Of a DNA stretch of 64,000 nt, positions 8,620-17,475 are shown piece after piece (within the stretch, counting starts at the first letter, position 1; every line of letters starts with the position of its first letter). This DNA comes from Vicinamibacterales bacterium. Lineage in GTDB: Bacteria; Acidobacteriota; Vicinamibacteria; Vicinamibacterales; UBA2999. The notes beneath the pieces are model-generated. The model saw nothing but the letters and a program-made list of their open reading frames with translations. It made no database searches and was not told the DNA's origin. The stretch spans positions 1 to 64,000 of the forward strand of contig JAWKHS010000017.1 of the NCBI GenBank assembly GCA_041394705.1, written 5' to 3'. The position numbers and the translations under genes are program-made.

Positions 8620-9549
8620 CTACTCCGTCGGGCAGGGGAACATGCCGCGCGTGAGGGGGCGCCAGGCGACGCCGCGGGCGTCGAGGGCCTCGATGAGCGA
8701 TTGCCGCTCGGCGTCGAGGGCTTCGTGCTGGCCCGGGTGGCGCACGGCCTGCTCGCACAGGGTCTGCACGGCCCACGCGGCGGCGTCGGCCGAATCGGCG
8801 GCGGGCAGGAAGCCGAGCATGGCCAGGCCGTCGGCGCGGGCGTCGCCGCCGATGGCGAGCTCGTAGAACGCCACGGCGGCCATGCGCCGCGACTCTTCGT
8901 AGACCGGGTTGGTCGAGAGCGTGCCGGCGATGGCCCGGCCGAGCGCGTGGACGCGGGCGCGGGCGCGCGCGTCCCGCTGGCGGGCGAGGCCGTGGATGGC
9001 CGCGTCCGCGCTGGCGGGCGAGGCCGGTTGTTCCAGTTCTGACAACAGCCGCGCCCGCGCCTCGTCGGCGTCGATCTCGCCGAGCAGCCGCACGGCGTCC
9101 TCGCCGACGGCATCACGGAGCGCCGGCGCATCCAGCGCGGCGACGAGCGGCAGGAACGGCCGGCCCGCGGCGGGCTCGGGACCGCCGGCCACGAAGGCCG
9201 CCCACCGGACCAGCCGGAAGGCGTCATCGCGCAAGCCCGCGGACTGCACGGCCGCCGTGAGCAGCGGCACCACGCGCGGGTCGCGCACGGCGGCGAGCAC
9301 GCTCACGCCGCAGAGGACGTCCGTCGGTGTCTGGGACGCCGCGAGCACGGCCGCGGCGGAGCGCAGGGCGTCGTCAAGGCCCGCCGCACGCGCGGCCAGG
9401 GCGGCCGGTGCCTGATCGACCGGCGTGCAGAGGGCCCGTACCGACTCGGGTTGCGCGGCGGCGGCAGGGCCACTCATCGCGGCGGTCAGGGCCAGCGCGC
9501 CTGCCGCGCCGGACGCCCATCGCCGGCGCCCGGGCCTACCGTCCGCCAC
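8620..9549 (-). CDS. Exported HEAT-repeat-like protein of unknown function
   Basis: This 309-aa protein has a GTG start, a signal sequence (about 1-35, GAAGALALTAAMSGPAAAAQ) and an almost wholly helical Ala/Leu/Arg-rich body with repeated DPRVVPLLTAAV and DEARARLLSELE type units of about 30-40 residues, the look of HEAT-type solenoids that act as protein-binding scaffolds. I cannot assign a family or function. It overlaps the end of the beta-propeller gene by 14 nt and so is probably co-translated with it; both are secreted. Confidence 0.65.
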   Translation of the reverse strand: MADGRPGRRRWASGAAGALALTAAMSGPAAAAQPESVRALCTPVDQAPAALAARAAGLDDALRSAAAVLAASQTPTDVLCGVSVLAAVRDPRVVPLLTAAVQSAGLRDDAFRLVRWAAFVAGGPEPAAGRPFLPLVAALDAPALRDAVGEDAVRLLGEIDADEARARLLSELEQPASPASADAAIHGLARQRDARARARVHALGRAIAGTLSTNPVYEESRRMAAVAFYELAIGGDARADGLAMLGFLPAADSADAAAWAVQTLCEQAVRHPGQHEALDAERQSLIEALDARGVAWRPLTRGMFPCPTE

Positions 9550-10534
9550 CCGTCATCCGAAGGCTGCCGCCGAAGGGCGTCGCGCCCACCTTGTGGCGGG
9601 CCACCACCTTGGCGGCGGCCGTGTCGATGACGGCCACGTCGGACTCGCCGTAGTTCATGACGTACAGCTTCGACCCGTCCGGCGAGAAGAGCGGGAAGCC
9701 GGGGCCCTTGCCGATCGGAATCCGCGCGATGAGCTGGCGTGTCCGGGCGTCGATGAGGGCCACGTCCTGGGTGCCGCCGTGCGTGGAGGCGGCGAAGCGC
9801 CCGTCGGCCGAGACCGCCATCCGGCCCGCGCCCTTGCCCAGGTCCTTCATCGTATGGACCACCTCGTCCTTCGCCGAGTCGATCACGTGCACGGCGCCGT
9901 CGCCGTCGTCGTGGATCCACACCTCGCCGTTCGGCGCGAAGCCCACGCCCACGGGGCCGCCCTCCACGGGGATGATCTTCACGACGCGATCGGTCTTCGT
10001 GTCGAGCACGACGACGCGGTTGTCGTCACGCATCGGGTAGTAGAGCTTGTCGGTCTTCGGCTGGATGGCCAGGAAGTGGCCCCCTCGGAGCAGGACGTCG
10101 ATCTTCTTGCTGACCGTGTTGGTCTTCGTGTCGATGACCACGATGGCGGGAACGTCGGCGTTCTCGAGACCGACGTAGAGCTTGCTCCCGTCGGTCGTCA
10201 GCGCCGAGCCGTGCGGCGAGGCCGATCCGTTCGGCTTCGAGGACCTGAAGAACGGCGACTCGATGACGGTCTTCGGCGTGAAGGTCTTCGCGTCCAGGAC
10301 CACCACGTGCGGCCCATTGGGCACGGCCACGTAATAGGTGCCGCCGTCGGGCGACGCGATGCCCTCGTGGGGCTGCTCGGCGGCCGTGAACGAGTGCAGG
10401 ATCCGGCCGGAGGCCGGGTCGAGCTCGTACACCGTGTGGTCCGTGTGACTCAGGACGACCACCGTGTGGGACTGCGCCGCCGCCAGGGCGGGCAGCAGGC
10501 ACGCCAGGCACACCATCGCGACTGTCTGAGGCAT
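9536..10534 (-). CDS. Secreted YVTN-type beta-propeller protein
   Basis: This 332-aa protein has a signal peptide (1-21, cut after AAAQ) and about seven 40-45 residue repeats of the YVTN/lactonase-like propeller: VVVLDAKT, VVVIDTKT, VVVLDTKT, VHVIDSAKDE, DVALIDARTR and DVAVIDTAAA mark the same strand in successive blades. Such propellers are surface-binding or scaffold proteins in the periplasm. The ATG at 10532-10534 is taken because AGGGGG precedes it and a clean signal peptide follows. It forms a two-gene unit with the HEAT-like protein. Confidence 0.85.
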   Translation of the reverse strand: MPQTVAMVCLACLLPALAAAQSHTVVVLSHTDHTVYELDPASGRILHSFTAAEQPHEGIASPDGGTYYVAVPNGPHVVVLDAKTFTPKTVIESPFFRSSKPNGSASPHGSALTTDGSKLYVGLENADVPAIVVIDTKTNTVSKKIDVLLRGGHFLAIQPKTDKLYYPMRDDNRVVVLDTKTDRVVKIIPVEGGPVGVGFAPNGEVWIHDDGDGAVHVIDSAKDEVVHTMKDLGKGAGRMAVSADGRFAASTHGGTQDVALIDARTRQLIARIPIGKGPGFPLFSPDGSKLYVMNYGESDVAVIDTAAAKVVARHKVGATPFGGSLRMTGGGR

Positions 10535-10624
10535 CCGGACCCCCTGTGGAACGAGAGGAAGCGGATGATACAACCTCGGCCGCCGGCCGTCGACGGGCGG
10601 CCGCGGTCCCGCGCGGGCCTGCCA

Positions 10625-11098
10625 CTAGATGGTGACGAAGTCGTGCCCGCGCCTGGGGATCGTCAGGACCGGGCAGGGCGCGCGCCGGACGACGCGCTCG
10701 GCCACGCTGCCGATCAGCAGATGGGCCACGGCACCGCGCCCATGGGTGCCCATCACGATGAGATCGACATCGTGCGCGGCGGCGTAGGTGACGATGGCCG
10801 CGGCCGGAGCGCCGCGGGCGGTCGCCACCACCGCGCGATAGCGTTCGCGCTCCTCGCGGGTCAGGAGGCCCGCCAGCTCCGCCTCGGCCCGCCGCGCCCG
10901 TGCGGCGTCGTCGGCCGGGGACGACACGAGGGCCATTTCCGGCACGCCCTGCCATTCGAGCGGCTGTTCGTCGACGTACAGCAGGTGGATCTCGGCGCCG
11001 AACCCATCGGCCAGGGCCACCGCGTATTTCACGGCGGCGGCGGCCGTGTCGCTGAAGTCGATCGGGACCAGCAGACGGAGAAGCGAGACGCCGCCCAT
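10625..11098 (-). CDS. Universal stress protein, single domain
   Basis: This 157-aa UspA-family protein has the ATP-binding signature G-x2-G-x9-G-S as GTHGRG...LLIGS near residues 117-131 and the N-terminal LLVPIDFSD strand. Usp proteins bind ATP and are induced by starvation, hypoxia and other growth arrest. It follows the tandem Usp gene by one base and would share its sigma-54 promoter at 12077-12091. Its last 45 residues are nearly the same as those of the Usp at 27117-27590, including the HDFVT ending, so the two loci are duplicates. Confidence 0.93.
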   Translation of the reverse strand: MGGVSLLRLLVPIDFSDTAAAAVKYAVALADGFGAEIHLLYVDEQPLEWQGVPEMALVSSPADDAARARRAEAELAGLLTREERERYRAVVATARGAPAAAIVTYAAAHDVDLIVMGTHGRGAVAHLLIGSVAERVVRRAPCPVLTIPRRGHDFVTI

Positions 11099-11099
11099 C

Positions 11100-12023
11100 T
11101 CAGTTCCCGTCCGCCGGCGGCCTGACCGTCAGCACCGGACAGGTCGCGTGACGGACGACGTGGTTCGTCGTCGAGCCGAACATCAGCTGGTCCAGCGCCC
11201 CGCGGCCCTGGACCCCCATCACGAGGACGTCGGGCCGGTCCTGGGCCGCCACCTCCAGGATCTGCTGCGCCGGATGTCCGAACACGAGGTGGTCGTGGAC
11301 GTCGCACCGGACGCGGACGTCGGCCGGGACGGCGGCGTCCAGAGCCTCACGGGCGTGCTGCTCCCGCGCGGCCCGGAACGCATCCGCCGCCGGCCCGCCC
11401 GAGTCGCCGAAGGGCATCGCCTCGGCCACCGAGACGAGCGTGAGCCGCGCGCCCGTGCGCTCGGCGAGCGACACGGCGTACGCCACACCCGCCGCCGACG
11501 CCGCCGACCCATCGTGGGCGCAGAGCACGTGCGTGAACCGGATGGCCTGGCGTGCGCCGTCGCCGGCCGCGGCGTCGGGTACGACGAGCACGGCGGTCGA
11601 AGCCTTGCGCAGGACCTTCTCGGTGATCGATCCCAGCACCAGGCGCTCGAAGCCCCCGCGGCCGTGCGAGCCCAGCACGACGAGGTCGGCCTTCCAGTCG
11701 TCGGCGGCCGCCAGAATCTCCTGGACCGCCGGCCCCTGCCTCAGCTCGGTGTCGATCGTGAAGCCCGGCGACGCGACCCGGGCCGCCTCGGCGGCGAGGG
11801 CGCGGCGGGCCTGCTCGGCCGCCGACTCGTACAGCCGGGCGTTGCCGGGGATGTCGAGGAACGGCGCCGTGATCGGGAAGGGCGTCAGGACGTGGAGCAC
11901 GCGCACCTGCGACCCGTACGACGCGGCCAGCGCGGCCGCGACGTCGAGCGCGGCGCTGGCGAAGGTCGAGAAGTCCGTCGGGCACAGCACGCGCCCGAGC
12001 GACACCGGGGCGGTCGGGGCCAT
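11100..12023 (-). CDS. Tandem-domain universal stress protein
   Basis: This 307-aa protein has two UspA domains (about 9-150 and 158-305), each with its own ATP motif: GSHGRGGFERLVLGS in the first and GVQGRGALDQLMFGS in the second. The ATG at 12021-12023 is preceded by AGGAGGG; an earlier in-frame start is less likely. It heads a two-gene unit with the single-domain Usp. A -24/-12 promoter, a leader palindrome (12041-12058) and an upstream activator-like site (12185-12199) precede it, so the operon is likely controlled by sigma-54 together with the NtrC-type regulator at 29052-30440. Confidence 0.93.
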   Translation of the reverse strand: MAPTAPVSLGRVLCPTDFSTFASAALDVAAALAASYGSQVRVLHVLTPFPITAPFLDIPGNARLYESAAEQARRALAAEAARVASPGFTIDTELRQGPAVQEILAAADDWKADLVVLGSHGRGGFERLVLGSITEKVLRKASTAVLVVPDAAAGDGARQAIRFTHVLCAHDGSAASAAGVAYAVSLAERTGARLTLVSVAEAMPFGDSGGPAADAFRAAREQHAREALDAAVPADVRVRCDVHDHLVFGHPAQQILEVAAQDRPDVLVMGVQGRGALDQLMFGSTTNHVVRHATCPVLTVRPPADGN

Positions 12024-12040
12024 GAGGTTCCCTCCTTGCG

Positions 12041-12058
12041 GACGGGACGTGTCCCGTC
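12041..12058. promoter_or_regulatory. Perfect 8+8 inverted repeat in the Usp operon leader
   Basis: GACGGGAC-GT-GTCCCGTC lies between the predicted sigma-54 start point (about 12065) and the AGGAGGG ribosome site of the tandem Usp gene. It could be a protein site or a short 5'-leader hairpin controlling translation or mRNA stability. Confidence 0.5.
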
Positions 12059-12076
12059 GAGCCACCGCGTGTCGTC

Positions 12077-12091
12077 GCAAGAGCTGTGCCT
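12077..12091 (-). promoter_or_regulatory. Sigma-54 (-24/-12) promoter of the Usp-Usp operon
   Basis: On the minus strand AGGCAC-AGCTC-TTGC has GG and GC exactly ten bases apart, as sigma-54 requires (consensus TGGCACG-N4-TTGC). The predicted start is about 12065, leaving a leader of about 42 nt before the ATG. Confidence 0.7.
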
Positions 12092-12184
12092 CGTGGTGGC
12101 ATCATGGGGTGGCGGCGGTTGCCGTCGTTCGCGGCGCCGGCGTGCGGGCCGCCGGCCGTCGAGCGCTGGTTTCTTCGTCGGCGC

Positions 12185-12199
12185 GGGAAGTTCTCCGCC
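12185..12199 (+). promoter_or_regulatory. Candidate activator site shared by the Usp operon and the hibernation factor gene
   Basis: GGGAAGTTCTCCGCC lies about 127 bp upstream of the Usp start point and about 85 bp upstream of a degenerate -24/-12 site before the divergent hibernation factor gene. Related sequences precede all six sigma-54 promoters in the window. Confidence 0.5.
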
Positions 12200-12249
12200 G
12201 TCCCATGGGCGTCGGCCCCCGCGTCGGCGAACGGCGCCGTGCGGCCGGG

Positions 12250-12265
12250 TGGCACGAGTTTGGAT
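12250..12265 (+). promoter_or_regulatory. Degenerate sigma-54-like promoter before the hibernation factor gene
   Basis: TGGCACGAGTTTGGAT keeps a perfect -24 element, but the -12 reads TTGG one base too close, so the GG-N10-GC rule is broken. It is listed because of its place 55 nt before the gene and its nearby activator-like site. The 12024-12320 intergenic stretch holds no gene that I can support. Confidence 0.3.
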
Positions 12266-12320
12266 ACGTGACTCGTACCGGGCGCGGTTTCGCCGCCGCC
12301 GGTTCGAATCGGGGGAGCCG

Positions 12321-12767
12321 ATGCTACCTGTCGACGTCGTGTTTCTGAAGATGCGCCGCCTGAAGAATGCCGAGGACCGCATTCGCGAGAAGGCCCAGGA
12401 ACTGCCCAGCGTCTATCCGCGATTGGAAGGCTGCCGCGTGGTGGTGGAGGTGCCGCACCGGCACGTGCGTGGCGGCAAGCGCTTCCACGTGCGGGTCGAG
12501 ATGGCGCTGCCGAACCGCGCCGACGTCGTCGTCGAGCGCGGGCCCGCGGGCCGGGCGACACCCGAGGACGACGAGCGTCCGATGCGGCGCAAGGCGGCCG
12601 AGATCGACGGGGCGTTCACGGACCTGTCGGTCGTGATCCACGACGTCTTCGCGGCGGCCACGAGGCGGTTGAAGACGTTGCGTCAGCGGCGCCGCGCCAC
12701 CGCCCGTGCCCGCGCGGTCACGGGAAAGGCTCGCGCCGCCGCACGTGCCCTGCGCGGCGGCGAGTGA
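12321..12767 (+). CDS. HPF/RaiA-family ribosome-associated hibernation factor
   Basis: This 148-aa protein matches the sigma-54-modulation/HPF fold: an alpha-beta domain in residues 5-115 (RIREKAQELPSVYPRLEGCRVVVEVPHRH, shown here only by its ends RIREK and VPHRH) and a very basic C-terminal tail (RRLKTLRQRRR and following Arg/Ala repeats) in place of the long-HPF dimer domain. Such proteins bind the 30S decoding region and silence ribosomes in stationary phase or hypoxia. GGGGGAG precedes the ATG. It is divergent from the Usp operon and probably belongs to the same stress response. Confidence 0.8.
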   Translation: MLPVDVVFLKMRRLKNAEDRIREKAQELPSVYPRLEGCRVVVEVPHRHVRGGKRFHVRVEMALPNRADVVVERGPAGRATPEDDERPMRRKAAEIDGAFTDLSVVIHDVFAAATRRLKTLRQRRRATARARAVTGKARAAARALRGGE

Positions 12768-12799
12768 ACAGGGAGCGCCTGGCGCCCGCCGGGCGCCGC

Positions 12800-15229
12800 C
12801 TACAGGTGCGAGATCAGCACGTCGCGCGGGCGCAGTCCCGGTGACAGCGCCGCGAGCACCCGATCCGCCGAGACCGGCGCCCGCTGGACGACGCCGTCGC
12901 CGAGCGCGTCGGTGATGGCCGCGAGCACGGCGCCGAAGCCGGCGCCCACGGGCGGCTCGCCGACGCCGCGCGCGCCCACGGGCGTGTCGGGATCGGCGAT
13001 GTCCACGGCGGCCTGGTGCATGCCGTCGGCGGGGATGTCCAGGATCGTCAGCGGCCGGTTGTGGTGGAACCGGCGCGCGAGCGCCACCCCGTACTGCTGG
13101 TCGTAGACCGCGCGCTGGGTGAGCGCGTGGCCGATGCCGAGGCAGCTCCCGCCCAGGATCTGGCCGCCGAGGCTGCGGGGATTGACCACAGTGCCCACGT
13201 CCGCCACCGCCGCGTAGTCCACCAGGCGGATGGCGCCGGTTTCCACGTCCACCTCGACCTCCGCGAAGCCGACGACGTAGGAGTGCGTGTCGCCGTCGTG
13301 CGCGTAGGTGTCCTTGGCGACGCCCATCAGTCCCTGGCCCGCGAGCGCCGTGGCCGATGCCTTCGTCATCGCGTGGATGTCGCCGGGCAGCTCGTGCCCG
13401 TCGAACCGCCCGCCGCGATCGATCGCCCGGCGGGCGGCGTCGGCGAAGCTCAGCCCGCGGCCGCCGGGGCGCGCCACGCGGCCGTCGGCCACGCGGTACT
13501 CCGCCGGCGCGCCGCCGAGCTCGAGCGCCGCCAGCTCCTGCAGCTTGCGGATCGCGTCGGAGGCGGCGGCGTGGTTGGCCCGCGTCACGGCCTGAATCGT
13601 CTGGCTGCCGTCGGACGTGCACGTCCACGGCAGGTGCCGGCTCGTATCGCCCCACGTCACGACGACGTCGTCCCACGCCACGCCGAGCATCTCGGCCGGG
13701 ACGCGCGCCGTGTCGATGACGGAGTGGGTGCCGAGGTTGCCGTTCCCCGACTGCACGTACAGCTTGCCGTCGGGCTTGAGCAGGACGATGCCGTCGTAGC
13801 CCACCGAGTACCCGCCCAGGAACGGGCTCACGGACACGCCGACGCCGCGGACCTTCGTACCCCGCCGCGCGCCGCTTCTGGTCTTGCGCGTCTCCCAGTC
13901 GAAGAGGGCGGCGCCCCTGTCGATCGCTTCGGTCACGAACGCGCTCGTGACGTGGCCGCGCGTGCCGTCGCCGCGCGGCGCGCCGTAGGACGCCTTGCCG
14001 GCGGGAGCGTTGAGACGGTGCAGGGCCACGCTGTCCACGCCGAGCCGGCGCGCGGCCTTGGCCAGGATGGGCTCGAGGATGGCGTTCTGCTGCATCCCGC
14101 CGGGCGAGCGCTGGGACGTGCGCGCGGGCGTGTTGGTGAGCACCGACAGGCCCCGGAAGCGCATCGCGAGCGGCTGGTAGGCGAGCGAGCAGATGTCGGG
14201 TGCCGCCTGGATGTCGTACTGGTCCTCGTACGGGCCCGCGTCCTGCACCACGAAGAGATCCACCGCCGTGATGCGGCCGTCCTTGGCAAAGCCCACCTTC
14301 GCGCGGCCGAGGAGGTTCGGCCGCGTGCGGCCGATGTAGTGCTCTTCCTCGCGGGAGATCCGCATCATGACGGGCGCGTTCGCCTTGCGGGCGAGGAGCG
14401 CCGGGATGGCCATGGAGTGCGCCCCCGGAATCTTGCTGCCGAAGCCGCCGCCCGTGTACTCGCTGATGATGACGACCTGTTCCTCGGGCACGCCCACCCA
14501 GGCCGCGACGGCCGGCCGCGTCTGCGACACGCTCTGGGTGGAGCCGTGCAGGTAGAGCGTGCCGTTCTGCCAGTAGGCCATCGCCGAGCGCGTCTCGAGC
14601 GGCTGGTGGTGCGTGGACGGCGTGTGGAAGGTCTCGTCGAGAACGAGCGCGGCGTCCTTGAACCCCGCCTCGACGTCGCCGTACGACCAGGTCCGTCCGT
14701 GCGGGCCGATCGGCAGGGCGCCGTCGGGCGCCTCCTGGAAGGCCTCCGCCGGCCACTTCACCGTCGTCACCGTGCCGTCCACGAACGCGTTGCCCTGCAG
14801 GCGCGCGTTGGCGCCTCCGGGCCGCAGGCTGGCGATCGGATCGACGACGAAGGGCAGCGGCTCGAGATCGATCTGCACCAGTTCCAGCGCCGCGGCCGCC
14901 GTGGCCTCGTCCACCGCGGCGATCGCCAGAATCGGCTCGCCCTGATAGACGGGCTCCATCGTGAGCGCCCGCTCGGGCGGCAGTCCGCCCTCCGGCGCCG
15001 TCACGGCGGGGAGATCGTCGGCGGTGAGGATGGCCTTCACGCCGGGCAGCGCCAGCGCGTCCGCCGTCTCCAGCCTTCGCACGCGGCAGTGCGGCATGGG
15101 GCTCAGGAGCAGCTTGCAGAACAGCATGCCCTCCGCCCGGTAGTCCTCGGCGTACCTGGCGCGACCCGTGACCTTCGCCACGAGGTCGGGCGTCGTGTAG
15201 TTCCGGCCGACGAGCTTGTCAGTCGCCAT
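12800..15229 (-). CDS. Molybdenum hydroxylase large subunit (complete second copy)
   Basis: This 809-aa molybdopterin-binding subunit is of the xanthine dehydrogenase/aldehyde oxidase family. It has the N-terminal hammerhead domain (20-140), the Mo-binding blocks TGGGFGSK (about 249-256) and QNAILEP, and the catalytic glutamate E758 in GVGEPPVGAG. It lacks its own FAD and 2Fe-2S subunits next door; the only 2Fe-2S subunit in view is at 770-1405, beside the closely similar paralogue. It is the last gene of the minus-strand operon starting at 22518, 74 nt after the M28 peptidase. No strong ribosome site precedes the ATG at 15227-15229, chosen by alignment to the paralogue. No Tat signal is visible, so export would depend on a partner. 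Confidence 0.92.
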   Translation of the reverse strand: MATDKLVGRNYTTPDLVAKVTGRARYAEDYRAEGMLFCKLLLSPMPHCRVRRLETADALALPGVKAILTADDLPAVTAPEGGLPPERALTMEPVYQGEPILAIAAVDEATAAAALELVQIDLEPLPFVVDPIASLRPGGANARLQGNAFVDGTVTTVKWPAEAFQEAPDGALPIGPHGRTWSYGDVEAGFKDAALVLDETFHTPSTHHQPLETRSAMAYWQNGTLYLHGSTQSVSQTRPAVAAWVGVPEEQVVIISEYTGGGFGSKIPGAHSMAIPALLARKANAPVMMRISREEEHYIGRTRPNLLGRAKVGFAKDGRITAVDLFVVQDAGPYEDQYDIQAAPDICSLAYQPLAMRFRGLSVLTNTPARTSQRSPGGMQQNAILEPILAKAARRLGVDSVALHRLNAPAGKASYGAPRGDGTRGHVTSAFVTEAIDRGAALFDWETRKTRSGARRGTKVRGVGVSVSPFLGGYSVGYDGIVLLKPDGKLYVQSGNGNLGTHSVIDTARVPAEMLGVAWDDVVVTWGDTSRHLPWTCTSDGSQTIQAVTRANHAAASDAIRKLQELAALELGGAPAEYRVADGRVARPGGRGLSFADAARRAIDRGGRFDGHELPGDIHAMTKASATALAGQGLMGVAKDTYAHDGDTHSYVVGFAEVEVDVETGAIRLVDYAAVADVGTVVNPRSLGGQILGGSCLGIGHALTQRAVYDQQYGVALARRFHHNRPLTILDIPADGMHQAAVDIADPDTPVGARGVGEPPVGAGFGAVLAAITDALGDGVVQRAPVSADRVLAALSPGLRPRDVLISHL

Positions 15230-15303
15230 GGGGGGAAGCTTACGCCTGTTGGGTTCCGGCGGATCACCCTCCCGGGCGCCCGCCGCCCTCGCCGCCCCGG
15301 GGA

Positions 15304-17475
15304 TTACCGTGCGGCGGGCGCGCCGAGCCGACCGGCCGCGCGGTCGACCAGCGCGGTGTTCGCCGTCACCTTGGACGTCAGGAGATCGACCTGGGCCTGC
15401 GCCAGGGTCCAGTCCCCGGCCTCGGCGGCCTCGGTGACGCCGGGCAGGCTCATGGCGGCGTAGGTGTAGCGGGGGGCGAAGAGCAGGTGCTTGAACCACG
15501 GGCGGCCCGGGATGCCGGGGTCGTGGAGCCACCCGCGCTCGAACGCGATGAGGTCCGCGTTGACGGTGCCGGCGACCGCCGGATCCACCGGGCCGGCCGC
15601 CAGGGCCGCCGCTGCGCCGGCGGTCAGCCGATCGCCCGCCGCCGTGAGCTCGCCCACGGCGGTCGCGAGGGCCCGGGTGTCGAGCCGGGTCGCGGCGTCC
15701 GGCACGTCCGCCAGCGCGCCGACGAACCGCGTCAGCGCCCGGCCGTAGGCGCCGACGTCGAGCGGCAGGATCTCGGCGTTGGCCAGGCGGAGCGCCATCG
15801 TGCCCCAGAGCTGCGTCATCAGGTGCCCGTACTTGAAGCCGGGGTCGCCGATCGTCGCCACCCAGTGGTGGCTGTCGTAGGCCGAGTGGTACACGCCGTA
15901 GGGGCCGCCGAAGCTCATGTCCACCACGGGCATGCCCACGTGGTTGATGAACACCGTGTGGTCCGACCCGCTGCCGATACGCGTCACGACGAGCTCGCCG
16001 TCGCTCCGCGCGCCAGACGTGATGCTTCCGCCCCCGGCGCCCGCGGCCCGCCAGTGCTCGTAGAGCGACTGCCCGTCCGGCGCGGTGAGATCGTGCGTCA
16101 GCTCCACGATCATGGGTGCGAGCGTGCCGACGGCCGAGAGCTCCAGGTTCGGGCCGGACGCCGCCGAGTCCACGTTCAGGTACGCCACGGCCTTCCGCCG
16201 GAGCTCGTCGCGAAACTGCTCGCCCCACTCGGTGGAGCCCGTGAGCGTCACCTCTTCGCCGTCCCACGCGCCGAAGACGAGGGTGCGCTTCGGCCGGAGG
16301 CCCTGCTGCTTCAGCGCGCCGAGCGCCTTGGTGAGCTCCATCATCGCGGCCGTGCCGCTGGAGGGGTCGACGCCGCCGAACACCCACGCGTCGTGGTGGT
16401 TGCCGAGCACCACCCACTCGTCGGGCCGTTCGGCGCCGCGAAGGCGGCCCTCGACCACGTAGTTCGGCTGCACGTCGGTCTGCATGTCGATCCGGACGTG
16501 CAGGCGCACGTCCTTCCCGCCCAGGCGGTACTCGATCGGCAGCTTGCCCTGCCACGCCTCAGGCGCCGTCGGGCCGCCCAGCTTCTCGAGGATCGGCTGC
16601 ATGTCCTGGTGCGACATCGGGAGCGCCATGATCGTGGGGACCGAGATCGCCTCGGCCACCGGGATCCGACGCGCGCCGTCCACCGAGGCCCAGCCCGGCG
16701 TGAGCGGATCGCCCGGCACGATGTAGTCGTAGGCGATGCCCCCGCGCTGCAGGTGGCTCGGCGGGCCCCAGGGGCCCTTGGGGTACACCTCGCCCTTCGC
16801 GTAGCCGTCTTCCGCCGGGTCGGAGTAGACGATCATGGCGGCCGCGCCCTCGCGCTGGGCCGTGAGCGCCTTGAAGCCGCGGTAGCTGTAGGGATTGGAG
16901 TAGCGGACGACGACGATCTTGCCCTTCGGGTCGATGCCGGCCTTGCGGAGGACGTCGTAGTCGGCGGGGTTGCCGGAGTTGGCGTAGACGACGGGCGCGG
17001 TGACGTCGCCCGAGGCCGAGAACGACGTCCACGCGCCGCTGATGCCGGGCTGCGCCGTGTCGGGGTCCTCGGGAATCGGCGCCTCGCGCAGCGACGGCGT
17101 GTAGCGGACGGGCGCCACCATCTCCACCGCCACGGTGCGCGGATTCGACGACAGTACGTCGTAGCGGTGGATCACGACCTCGTCGAGCCCCTGCGCCTTC
17201 CAGGTCTGGGCGATGTACTCGGCGATGGCCTTCGTGCGCGGCGACGTGGCCACGTGCGGCTCGCGCGTGAACTCGCGGTGCCATGTCTGGATGGACGCGG
17301 CGTCCGGCAGCGCGCGGAACCGGGTTTCGACGTCCCGCTGCGCCGCCGCCCCGGAGGCGGTGTAGCCGAGCATGCCGGCCGTCCCGGCGCCCGGCGCGGC
17401 CGGAGGCGTCGAGGCCCCGCCGCACGCGATCGAGAGCGCCGCCGCGAGCGGCGCGAGCCGCCGCACGGCCCTCAT
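15304..17475 (-). CDS. M28 family metallopeptidase, glutamate carboxypeptidase II-like lipoprotein
   Basis: This 723-aa protein has a lipoprotein signal (LSIAC, C18), a protease-associated domain (about 150-280), the M28 peptidase domain (335-590) and a transferrin-receptor-like dimerisation domain. The binuclear zinc set is complete: H360 (GNHHDAW), D370 (GGVDPSSG), E407/E408 (DGEE, with E407 the general base), D436 (NVDSA) and the His of YHSAYDSHHW. These enzymes remove C-terminal glutamate or other residues from small peptides. The gene starts within the stop of the aldehyde dehydrogenase gene (ATGA), so translation is coupled. It may supply amino acids or gamma-glutamyl compounds to the operon enzymes. 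Confidence 0.92.
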   Translation of the reverse strand: MRAVRRLAPLAAALSIACGGASTPPAAPGAGTAGMLGYTASGAAAQRDVETRFRALPDAASIQTWHREFTREPHVATSPRTKAIAEYIAQTWKAQGLDEVVIHRYDVLSSNPRTVAVEMVAPVRYTPSLREAPIPEDPDTAQPGISGAWTSFSASGDVTAPVVYANSGNPADYDVLRKAGIDPKGKIVVVRYSNPYSYRGFKALTAQREGAAAMIVYSDPAEDGYAKGEVYPKGPWGPPSHLQRGGIAYDYIVPGDPLTPGWASVDGARRIPVAEAISVPTIMALPMSHQDMQPILEKLGGPTAPEAWQGKLPIEYRLGGKDVRLHVRIDMQTDVQPNYVVEGRLRGAERPDEWVVLGNHHDAWVFGGVDPSSGTAAMMELTKALGALKQQGLRPKRTLVFGAWDGEEVTLTGSTEWGEQFRDELRRKAVAYLNVDSAASGPNLELSAVGTLAPMIVELTHDLTAPDGQSLYEHWRAAGAGGGSITSGARSDGELVVTRIGSGSDHTVFINHVGMPVVDMSFGGPYGVYHSAYDSHHWVATIGDPGFKYGHLMTQLWGTMALRLANAEILPLDVGAYGRALTRFVGALADVPDAATRLDTRALATAVGELTAAGDRLTAGAAAALAAGPVDPAVAGTVNADLIAFERGWLHDPGIPGRPWFKHLLFAPRYTYAAMSLPGVTEAAEAGDWTLAQAQVDLLTSKVTANTALVDRAAGRLGAPAAR

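Noticed and set aside
12086..12271. Short plus-strand ORF in the Usp-hibernation factor gap
   Set aside because: No ribosome site, odd composition, and it overlaps the sigma-54 promoter and activator-like site.
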